In this document: positions 1 to 6,307 of the stretch, one piece after another | Numbering within the stretch: the stretch's first letter is position 1 | Layout of the letters: each line of letters starts with the position of its first letter | Assembly: GCA_020433835.1 (NCBI GenBank) | Contig: JAGRBY010000429.1 | Coordinates: 1-6,307, forward strand | From: Anaerolineae bacterium | GTDB taxonomy: Bacteria > Chloroflexota > Anaerolineae > 4572-78 > J111 | Length of the DNA: 6,307 nt | Reading direction: 5' to 3' | The notes under the pieces: model-generated | What the model was told of the DNA's origin: nothing | What the model saw: only the letters and a program-made list of their open reading frames with translations | Database searches by the model: none | Made by a program: the position numbers and the translations under genes

Positions 1-269
1 TCCAGCATCGTCTGGGCCAGCGCCCTTTCCAATTGCTTGACCCGCTCTTGCAACCGCTTCACTTCCGCTTGCTCTTCCGGTTTCTGGATAACCATTAGCT
101 CGTATCGGCTCCCTTCGCGTCCATATTTCTTGACCCAGCTACTGACCGTATTCCCCCCTTTGATCCCGTACTTCCGGCCCAACTGGATCGCTGAGGCGCC
201 GGCCTCGTATTCTCTGACCACTTGTCTCTTAAACGCTTCACTATACCGGATGACCGCTTTCTTTTCCAC
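1..269 (-). CDS. IS3-family transposase OrfA, N-terminal part (runs off left edge)
   Basis: The minus strand reads 89 complete codons and then leaves the window. OrfA of IS3-family elements is the DNA-binding part of the transposase and is normally joined to the catalytic OrfB by programmed frameshifting. Seen: an N-terminal motif YSEAFKRQVVREYEAG (residues 9-24) typical of the HTH_Tnp_1/IS911 type; a helix-turn-helix around residues 25-50 (SAIQLGRKYGI, then TVSSWVKKYG); and a start of the leucine-zipper helix at residues 69-89, with hydrophobic positions L73, V77, L80 and L84 spaced 4-3-4. The GTG at 269 is chosen as start because an in-frame TGA lies upstream near 310, no ATG intervenes, and a purine-rich AAGGAA sits 11 nt upstream (281-286). 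The region is richer in GC (about 55%) than the neighbouring genes, consistent with a mobile gene. OrfB and the DDE residues are outside the window, so activity cannot be judged. Confidence 0.85.
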   Translation of the reverse strand, partial: MEKKAVIRYSEAFKRQVVREYEAGASAIQLGRKYGIKGGNTVSSWVKKYGREGSRYELMVIQKPEEQAEVKRLQERVKQLERALAQTML

Positions 270-270
270 T

Positions 271-302
271 TTTACAGTAGTTCCTTTCCCTTCTACTGTA
301 AA
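271..302 (-). repeat. Perfect 10-bp inverted repeat enclosing the OrfA ribosome binding site
   Basis: Arms TTTACAGTAG (271-280) and CTACTGTAAA (293-302) are exact reverse complements, separated by 12 nt. On the minus strand the 12-nt loop is AAGGGAAAGGAA, which contains the Shine-Dalgarno-like sequence for the transposase, and the GTG start at 269 follows the stem by one base. In RNA this would form a stem-loop directly before the start codon. Insertion sequences often use structure at this place to limit translation from read-through transcripts; that role here is inferred. It could instead be a binding site for the transposase or another protein near the element's end. Confidence 0.7.
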
Positions 303-390
303 TCTTATTCAGGACGATACAATTCCTCTCATAAATCGCTTATCCAATCCCTATATCTCTTATAAACAGAGCAGCCTATCTGAAAAGCGG

Positions 391-1371
391 CTAGTGAATT
401 CCTGCATTCTGAAGTATCTCCTCATCGGTCAAAGGAGCAATATCGAAGCCGAATTCTTTATTAAATGGGTCAATAAACAATGAATTTGCAATCAATCCTG
501 AGAAAACAGTTCCAGCATGACCAACATTGTCATCCAAACGAGCGTGATGCGGTTCGTTTCCCTTGTCAAGAAAATTGATCTTTTCTCCACCTACAGTTAA
601 AAAGCCTGTTTTATCAATCCGATTAAACAAACTATTAATAAAATTGGAATCATCTACAATTGCAACACCACGCATCCTGGCATGGGATTCTATCGCCTCA
701 TTTATTGTGTGGATTACATTTGAAACCCGTTGGCGCTTAATTGGGTCCGGATAAGATTTAATTGTTTCTGCTAGTATACCTTGATCACCAAAAGGAACGA
801 CAAGCATTTGCACATCGCCTGCATCCAAAACAGTATCCATGACTGTAATAGTATCAGCGACAATCCCGTCTATTTTTTCTTGTAGTTCAATACCACTAAG
901 GGTGCCATCATATACCTCTCCGTAAGTGCCATTTTGAACTTGAAAATCGTTACCACCAATCCATAAGTACACATGTGAAACTTCGCCATTAGCTACCTGT
1001 TGGGCTAAGCCCGTATGCTGACCAGACTGGATAAGGCTGTTAACTGTAGCCCCACTGCGTGCCCAATTAAACTTGTAACCAGTACGGCGTGGTTCATCCC
1101 AAATTCCCCAAGGACCAAAGTTCAGGCCACGACTCAACGCCAACTGTTCGACCCAATTTAATGTTGTATCACTATATGTCCCACCACGGTTATCGTCAGC
1201 ACGATATTCATCCGAATTACTGGCCCCCATAATGCCAATCCCCTTGATTTCTGGCGGATTAGAGGCAGAGGATTGGTTATTTCCCATGAAAAAAATGTAG
1301 CCAATAACTATGACGAGTAATATGCCAACCCCAAAATTCAATACCCATTTTTTGTTAACTACATATTTCAT
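391..1371 (-). CDS. Membrane-anchored SGNH/GDSL-type hydrolase
   Basis: A complete 326-residue protein. Residues 11-29 form one hydrophobic segment after a basic N-terminus (Lys2, Lys7, Lys8), followed by a polar Asn/Ser-rich stretch. This fits a signal anchor or uncleaved signal peptide with the enzyme outside the cytoplasm; no lipobox cysteine is present. The SGNH blocks follow in order: block I MGASNSDEY with nucleophile Ser51 (GAS instead of GDS), block II glycine in ARSGAT (Gly107), block III GGND (Gly140, Asn141), and block V with Asp280/Asp281 and His285 in DDNVGHAGT, then SGLIAN. The family hydrolyses esters or acyl/acetyl groups on lipids, sugars or cell-wall polymers; the substrate here cannot be read from sequence. 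The ATG at 1371 is supported by a Shine-Dalgarno sequence at 1382-1389. The gene lies 240 bp downstream of the PKS stop on the same strand and may be co-transcribed with it or have its own promoter. No clear terminator follows the TAG. Confidence 0.85.
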   Translation of the reverse strand: MKYVVNKKWVLNFGVGILLVIVIGYIFFMGNNQSSASNPPEIKGIGIMGASNSDEYRADDNRGGTYSDTTLNWVEQLALSRGLNFGPWGIWDEPRRTGYKFNWARSGATVNSLIQSGQHTGLAQQVANGEVSHVYLWIGGNDFQVQNGTYGEVYDGTLSGIELQEKIDGIVADTITVMDTVLDAGDVQMLVVPFGDQGILAETIKSYPDPIKRQRVSNVIHTINEAIESHARMRGVAIVDDSNFINSLFNRIDKTGFLTVGGEKINFLDKGNEPHHARLDDNVGHAGTVFSGLIANSLFIDPFNKEFGFDIAPLTDEEILQNAGIH

Positions 1372-1381
1372 TTAAGATTAG

Positions 1382-1389
1382 CACCTTCC
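1382..1389 (-). promoter_or_regulatory. Ribosome binding site of the SGNH hydrolase gene
   Basis: The minus strand reads GGAAGGTG, ending 10 nt before the ATG at 1371. It is a good match to the anti-Shine-Dalgarno sequence and fixes this ATG as the start, which also places the membrane segment correctly at the N-terminus. Confidence 0.65.
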
Positions 1390-1611
1390 GCTTGTATCGG
1401 CTTAGATCTACTTACACTTCTCTAACCTAACCCACTTTTTTTGAAGTTTCCCCTCATTCACCAGACAGGTTGTTATACAAGCCAAATATTAGTTCAAGCC
1501 TTCAGCCAAGAATTTTCTCGTTCAAATCACTCTTTCTTTAGTATGTAGATGACAAGCTCATATCCACCATTTGTTAATAAGTATTGTCATAAACAGCTAT
1601 TTATAATGGGC

Positions 1612-4600
1612 CTAATAGCCGGCGTTCTTGAGCTCTTCCAATAAAGCTACTTCTAGCACATCATCAGCGATTTCTTCTACTTCAGCCATTAGCCTTTCCT
1701 GCATAACTGTTTCAACAAAGTCCTCTGTTGTCTGTTCAACACTGGTCAATTCTAATACTTCAGTGGCCAGAAAATCAACTAGAGCAGAAATAGTTGGGTA
1801 TTCAAAAGCCAAGGTTGAAGGTAAGGCCTGGTCCACACCTTTTTGTAAACGATTGCTCAATTCAACAGCCATTAACGAGTCCATCCCAATATCCGTTAAA
1901 CCCTGCCGTTGGTTTATTGATTGATTTGGATTTAAGCCTAAGACTTTAATAACCTGCTGCTGCACATAAGTAAGAAGCAATTCATACTGTTGCTCACCAG
2001 GTGGTGTTGTTTCAAGTTGGCTTAGTAAGTTTTGGGTAGGAGCTTCGTTTGACGGTCCAACTGGAGCCTTAGCTCTGGCTTTATCAATTAGCTGAGTTAG
2101 CAAAGGTGGCTCTTCGCCTTTAGAGAACTGTTGGCCAAATTTAGACCAATCGAACGGGAGCACAGCCACTTGCGTTAAGTTTGTAAGGTGAGTCTTCCCC
2201 AGAATGCTAGTTCCCTCCTGAGGTAAAATTTGGTCAATGCCTTGCTCTGCCCAGCGCTGTTTCACCTGTTTATCAAGGTTTGCCGCCATACCTACATTGG
2301 CCCAAGCTCCCCAATTAATGCTTACGGCAGGCAAACCCTGTGTTCGGCGATAGTGGGCCAAAACATCTAAAAATGCGTTAGCAGCGGCATAACTACTTTG
2401 ACCAGGAGACCCCATTAAGGCCGCGCCGGCTGAAAAGAGAACGAAGAAATCTAAAGACAGATGGGTAGTTAGAGTGTGTAAATGCCAGGCCCCACCCACT
2501 TTGGGAGCCATAACGGCTTTAAAGCGATCCCAACTTTGATGGCTAAGAGCCCCATCATCCAGAATGCCAGCGGCATGAATAATACCACGTAAAGGTGGCA
2601 TCGCTCGGTTTACTTCTGCCAAAACACGCATCATATCCTCTTCTTGAGAGACATCAGTTTGGGTAACAAGAATTTGTACTCCTTCATTTTGAAGGTATTC
2701 CAATACTTGCTGAGCAGCTTCTGAGGATGTACTACGCCCTATTAATACCAGATGGCGGGCTCCCTGCTCCACAAACCAGGATGCCACAGTTAAACCGAGG
2801 CCCCCTAACCCGCCAGTAATTAAGTAACTGGCATCGGCCTTAATGGGCATTCCAGAAGATTGCTCAGCTACAGTCGGTTGGGTGATCACTATTTTGCCGA
2901 TATGTTTAGCCTGGGCCATATAGCGGAAAGCATCAGCCGTATCTTCTATGGAAAAAGCTTGTAAAGGAAGCGGTTGGAGTGAATTTTTACTAAAATCGGC
3001 CAATAATTCATGCAACATTGATTGAATGAGAGGCAGGTTCGATTGCATAACAAGGGCCAGATCATAACGATGATAAATGAGTGTTGGGTTTAGTTCGGCA
3101 ACCTTTTCTTGATCCCAGTTATCGCGTTTACCGAGTTCTAAAAAACAGCCCTGATTGGCTAGAATAGACAAACTTTTTGGAATAAATTCATCGGCCAAAG
3201 AGTTTAATACAATATTAACGCCAGCACCCTTCGTTACCGTCATGATTTCGTCAGCGAAATCAAGGTTACGCGAGTTAAATACATGCTGTACACCAATGGA
3301 TTTGAGATAAGCCCGTTTTTCCGGACTTCCCGCCGTTCCAAAAACTTCTGCACCCGCTCTTTGGGCTAACTGCACAGCAGCTAAGCCTACCCCACCAGCC
3401 GCCGCGTGAACCAAAATGCGATCTCCCTTTTTAATACCGGCAAGTTGATTTAAACCATAATCGGCCGTCAAAAAGGCGGTTGGAATAGTCATTGCCTGAG
3501 CAAAATTGAGATTGACCGGTTTGGGAAAGACATAAGCGGCTGGCACAATTACATGAGATTTAAAAGTGCCTGGGGCTAACCCTATAACTTCATCCCCAAC
3601 CTTCACCTGGTTTACATTGTTACCAACAGCAACAACAGTTCCGGCACATTCGTTACCAAAGGGCAATTTGGGGCCGGGATACATCCCCAAAGCATTAAGA
3701 ACATCTCTAAAATTCAGCCCTGTTGCCTGCACCCTGATCTCAACTTCATCAGGGCCTGGTTCCGCTCTGGTGGTAGCGTTAAGGGTTAAGGTCTCTAAAA
3801 TACCGGGGTTAACAATATCCAGCTCAAAGGGACCTTGTAGAGTCGGACTTGCTGAGCGATCTGAAGAGTTCTCAAGTCTGGCTATATAACGAGATCCTTG
3901 CCGAAAAGCAACTTGATTTTCTCTATTCGGATGCAGAATTTCTTGATAAAGGGGTCTTATATTTTCTATTTGGCTGGATGGATCCAGGTCAATACAGGTA
4001 ATTTGGAGTTCAGGATGTTCTAATGCTGCTGTTCTACCCAAGCCCCAGACAGGAGCCTGGGCCAAGGCTATGGGGGAAAGAGCACCATTAATTGCCTGAA
4101 CACCCCGCGTAACAATGGATATTCGGGGAAATTGAGCGAAAGCAGTTTCCAGGTCCTCTTTAAGAACAATTGCTTGGATAAGATGTAGCACGCTGCCGTA
4201 GCCTAAACTTTGCATCGTAACGGAGCCTACACCAGCAACTTCAGGTGAAACATCCAAACTCCATAAATGGATTACGCCTTGCAATGTACCTTGAACTTGC
4301 TGAGCGACTTCAACCAATAATTGTTTAAAGTCCGGCAAACTTGCCGGGTTAATTTCCCAACGGTCATCTTCTGTACGTTGATAAGTTTCAGCCGCATCTA
4401 CCAGGATACAAGTGTGACCTTTCTCTCGCATTTCCTCTGCCAAAGCAATAGCCACACCGGATTGATCCGATAAAATCAGCCAGTTTCCAATTGCCGGTGG
4501 AGTCTCATTATTTTCCAAGGGCAGAAGTTGCCACTTAAGCTCGTATAACCATTCATTAAGACTTTTTTGTGTGGCCAACCTAATTGCCTCATGATTCATG

Positions 4601-6307
4601 CGTTTCAGATGCAACCCGGAAAGCTTAGCCACAGCCTGTCCCTTATCATCAAACAAATCTAGGTTACCCGTTAATGTTTCGTTTGAAGCTGTGTTATTTC
4701 CAATATTGATAACAGCGTGACTCCATAGTGAGGCAACCCCACTTTGAAAAAGCTCTAGCCGGTCTAAGCCCACTGGAACGTAGACATTTTCTGTGTCTGA
4801 ATCAGGCAGAGTTACTCCCAACAGCTGAAAACAAGCATCTAATAGAGCAGGGTGAAGCTGATAATTACTGGCTGTTAGCGCGAATTCCTCGGCCAGTTCA
4901 ACTCGCCCCCACGCCTCACCATCACGCCGCATTATTTTGGTTAACCCTTGGAAACTTGGCCCATATTCAATACCAAATGACTTTAGTTTTTGGTAATAGG
5001 TATCAGTAGCAATCTCTTCAGGAAACTGAGTTTCTATTTCATCAAGAACAATGCCTTCCAGGCCGGTGCTCTTTTCGTTATTGAGATAGATATCTCCCCG
5101 GGCATGTAACTTCCAGACATTGTTGTCAACATCTTCAAGACTGAAAATTTGGAAAGAGGTTATGCGGTTTTCTACAGGAGATAGAACAATTTGAACCGCT
5201 CGCTGGTCTGCTTCGGGTAGAATCATAACTTCTTGAATAGTAACGTTTTCAAGGGTATGTAAACCTGCTCCAAACGCTTCATGAGCGGCAGCTAGAGCCA
5301 TCTCAAGGTAACCAGTTCCTGGAAAAATGACGGTACCATAGAGGCGATGGTGATCGAGAAAGCTGGGTGAATTAATGCCCAGTTCCGACTCAAATATTGT
5401 TCCTTGAAGCAGAGGAGAACGAACCTTCTGGTCTAATAATGGGTGGAGACCGGATTGAACTTTTTGCTTATGAGCAGATACAAGGGCCTTTGTTGAGGGA
5501 AGCCAATACCGGTGTCTTTGAAAGGGGTAGGTGGGTAAGCACAATTTAAGGTGGGTCTCATCGCTATTAAAGCCTGTCCAATCTATGTCCAAACCTCGAA
5601 CATAAAATTTCCCCAAACTATTAAATAACTGCTGCCAATCTGAACGCCCACTACGTAAGGAGGATAACCAAACCAAAGCCTCATCATTGGGCAGACAGTG
5701 TTTACCCATACCCAGCAGGGTTGGGCTAGGACCAACTTCCAGAAATAGTTGATAACCCTGTTCATACAAAGTCCGCATAGCGGCCTCAAATTGTACAGGT
5801 TGACGAATATGATGTCGCCAATAAGCCGCGTTACTGATTTCGTTACTCTCAACTAATTGCCCCGTAACATTAGAAATTACATCTATTTTGGGTAATGAAT
5901 AGTTGACGGTGCTAGCAAATTCCTCAAACGGCTTCAAAATGGGCTCCATTAAGGGCGAGTGGAAGGCATGGGAAACAACCAAAGAACGAACCTTAATATT
6001 AGCCCGACTAAATTCATCAAGGATAGATTGAACGGCTGTTTTCTGGCCGGAAATGACGATATTCTCGGGCCCGTTAACTGCGGCAATAGAAACCTGTTTG
6101 GCATAAGGCTTAAGAATAGCTTCTACCTGCTTCTCAGAAGCAAAAATGGCGGCCATAGCTCCGTCAGCGGGGAGAGATTGCATCAAGCGGCCCCGTTCAG
6201 CAATCAGTTTCAGGCCATCTTCCAAAATGAAAATACCGGCAATACAAGCAGCCACATATTCCCCAACACTATGGCCCATCACTACAGTAGGTTTAATACC
6301 CCAAGAC
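1612..6307 (-). CDS. Type I polyketide synthase, fully reducing module (AT-DH-ER-KR-ACP), N-terminus outside window
   Basis: The frame is open to the right edge, so 1564 residues of a longer protein are seen; the GTG at 6282 is internal (upstream codons read SWGIKPTV into the AT active site). Residues are numbered from that GTG. AT: GHSVGE with Ser5, Arg32, and HAFH 105-108, the malonyl-CoA signature; it ends near YPFQRHRYWL (252-261). DH: His312 in HxxxGxxxxP (312-321) and Asp482 in LLDACFQ. Residues about 575-815 look like the structural pseudo-KR. ER: 826-1137, with NFRDVL (857-862) and the NADPH loop AAGGVG (961-966). KR: TGGLGGLG (1156-1163), LDD (1241-1243, B-type), Lys1261, Tyr1298, Asn1302, but Ala1285 at the catalytic serine position. 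ACP: Ser1469 in GMDSL carries phosphopantetheine. An acidic tail (1512-1556) may be a docking element; there is no thioesterase. A KS is expected upstream. The predicted role is building saturated, unbranched acyl chains, modular or iterative. The product is unknown; a long-chain lipid or glycolipid-type synthase is possible. Confidence 0.93.
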   Translation of the reverse strand, partial: SWGIKPTVVMGHSVGEYVAACIAGIFILEDGLKLIAERGRLMQSLPADGAMAAIFASEKQVEAILKPYAKQVSIAAVNGPENIVISGQKTAVQSILDEFSRANIKVRSLVVSHAFHSPLMEPILKPFEEFASTVNYSLPKIDVISNVTGQLVESNEISNAAYWRHHIRQPVQFEAAMRTLYEQGYQLFLEVGPSPTLLGMGKHCLPNDEALVWLSSLRSGRSDWQQLFNSLGKFYVRGLDIDWTGFNSDETHLKLCLPTYPFQRHRYWLPSTKALVSAHKQKVQSGLHPLLDQKVRSPLLQGTIFESELGINSPSFLDHHRLYGTVIFPGTGYLEMALAAAHEAFGAGLHTLENVTIQEVMILPEADQRAVQIVLSPVENRITSFQIFSLEDVDNNVWKLHARGDIYLNNEKSTGLEGIVLDEIETQFPEEIATDTYYQKLKSFGIEYGPSFQGLTKIMRRDGEAWGRVELAEEFALTASNYQLHPALLDACFQLLGVTLPDSDTENVYVPVGLDRLELFQSGVASLWSHAVINIGNNTASNETLTGNLDLFDDKGQAVAKLSGLHLKRMNHEAIRLATQKSLNEWLYELKWQLLPLENNETPPAIGNWLILSDQSGVAIALAEEMREKGHTCILVDAAETYQRTEDDRWEINPASLPDFKQLLVEVAQQVQGTLQGVIHLWSLDVSPEVAGVGSVTMQSLGYGSVLHLIQAIVLKEDLETAFAQFPRISIVTRGVQAINGALSPIALAQAPVWGLGRTAALEHPELQITCIDLDPSSQIENIRPLYQEILHPNRENQVAFRQGSRYIARLENSSDRSASPTLQGPFELDIVNPGILETLTLNATTRAEPGPDEVEIRVQATGLNFRDVLNALGMYPGPKLPFGNECAGTVVAVGNNVNQVKVGDEVIGLAPGTFKSHVIVPAAYVFPKPVNLNFAQAMTIPTAFLTADYGLNQLAGIKKGDRILVHAAAGGVGLAAVQLAQRAGAEVFGTAGSPEKRAYLKSIGVQHVFNSRNLDFADEIMTVTKGAGVNIVLNSLADEFIPKSLSILANQGCFLELGKRDNWDQEKVAELNPTLIYHRYDLALVMQSNLPLIQSMLHELLADFSKNSLQPLPLQAFSIEDTADAFRYMAQAKHIGKIVITQPTVAEQSSGMPIKADASYLITGGLGGLGLTVASWFVEQGARHLVLIGRSTSSEAAQQVLEYLQNEGVQILVTQTDVSQEEDMMRVLAEVNRAMPPLRGIIHAAGILDDGALSHQSWDRFKAVMAPKVGGAWHLHTLTTHLSLDFFVLFSAGAALMGSPGQSSYAAANAFLDVLAHYRRTQGLPAVSINWGAWANVGMAANLDKQVKQRWAEQGIDQILPQEGTSILGKTHLTNLTQVAVLPFDWSKFGQQFSKGEEPPLLTQLIDKARAKAPVGPSNEAPTQNLLSQLETTPPGEQQYELLLTYVQQQVIKVLGLNPNQSINQRQGLTDIGMDSLMAVELSNRLQKGVDQALPSTLAFEYPTISALVDFLATEVLELTSVEQTTEDFVETVMQERLMAEVEEIADDVLEVALLEELKNAGY

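Larger units (their letters stand above)
1..321 (-). mobile_element. Left (5') end of an IS3-family insertion sequence, partial
   Basis: The transposase OrfA reads leftwards off the window, so the end of the element must lie to its right. The best candidate terminus is at 321, where the minus strand begins TGTATCGTCCTGAATAAGA. IS3-family ends usually begin with 5'-TG, and a TGTA..GTCCTGA-like start resembles ends I recall for members of this family. The distance from this point to the OrfA start (about 50 bp) is normal for the family. The opposite end and its inverted repeat are outside the window, so the boundary is inferred from one end only. Any 3-4 bp target duplication would start at 322 (ATT or ATTC). 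Confidence 0.6.

Noticed and set aside
37..483. Plus-strand open frame of 148 codons
   Set aside because: It lies opposite the transposase OrfA and the 3' end of the hydrolase gene, crosses the IS boundary, and its translation shows no family motif.
563..754. Plus-strand open frame of 63 codons
   Set aside because: It is opposite the hydrolase gene and has no recognisable features.
1465..1500. Possible promoter for the hydrolase gene (minus strand TTGAAC and TATAAC)
   Set aside because: The -10-like TATAAC is good, but the spacing to TTGAAC is only 14 bp and no better -35 lies at 16-18 bp, so it cannot be supported from sequence alone.
1372..1611. Rho-independent terminator in the 240-bp gap after the PKS stop
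   Set aside because: I found no GC-rich stem followed by a T run on the minus strand; the only pairing seen is a short AT-rich ATAAA/TTTAT stem. The gap shows no coding or RNA-gene signal either.
1628..5009. Plus-strand open frames at 1628-1924, 3566-3889 and 4728-5009
   Set aside because: All lie opposite the PKS coding sequence, and their low-complexity or motif-free translations look like antisense shadows.
5583..5852. Minus-strand open frame of 89 codons in another frame
   Set aside because: It is fully inside the PKS AT region, which has clear domain motifs in the main frame.
6280..6282. GTG at 6282 as the start of the PKS gene
   Set aside because: The frame stays open to the window edge and this codon lies inside the AT active-site region, just before GHSVGE, so the real start is outside the window.

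Overview
The window holds three things, all coded on the minus strand: the 3' part of a large type I polyketide synthase (PKS) gene at the right (1612-6307, running off the edge), a complete gene for a membrane-anchored SGNH/GDSL-type hydrolase (391-1371), and the 5' end of an IS3-family insertion sequence at the left (about 1-321, running off the edge). The plus strand carries no believable gene; its open frames lie opposite the minus-strand genes and have no recognisable protein features.

The PKS fragment reads, from N to C terminus: acyltransferase (AT, N-terminal part missing), dehydratase (DH), a structural pseudo-ketoreductase and linker, enoyl reductase (ER), ketoreductase (KR), acyl carrier protein (ACP), and a short acidic tail. 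This is a fully reducing module, and its AT carries the HAFH motif typical of malonyl-CoA specificity. If every domain works, each pass would add a saturated, unbranched two-carbon unit. A ketosynthase (KS) is expected upstream, outside the window. No thioesterase follows the ACP. The KR has alanine where the catalytic serine of the Ser-Tyr-Asn set normally sits, which is the most notable sequence-level oddity here.

The SGNH hydrolase gene lies 240 bp downstream on the same strand, has a good ribosome binding site, and encodes a protein with one N-terminal membrane segment. It may belong to the same biosynthetic locus, for example by trimming or modifying an exported lipid, but the sequence gives only proximity for this. 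About 70 bp beyond its stop codon lies the probable end of the insertion sequence, which marks the downstream edge of the locus. In front of the transposase start is a perfect 10-bp inverted repeat with a Shine-Dalgarno-like sequence in its loop.

Organism: a bacterium of moderate GC (roughly 42-47% in the PKS and hydrolase genes, about 55% in the transposase, hand-counted on samples). Multi-domain reducing PKSs and this type of SGNH protein would fit Chloroflexota or Cyanobacteria, but that is an impression from protein flavour, not a demonstrated assignment. I found no RNA gene, CRISPR array, convincing terminator or defence system.
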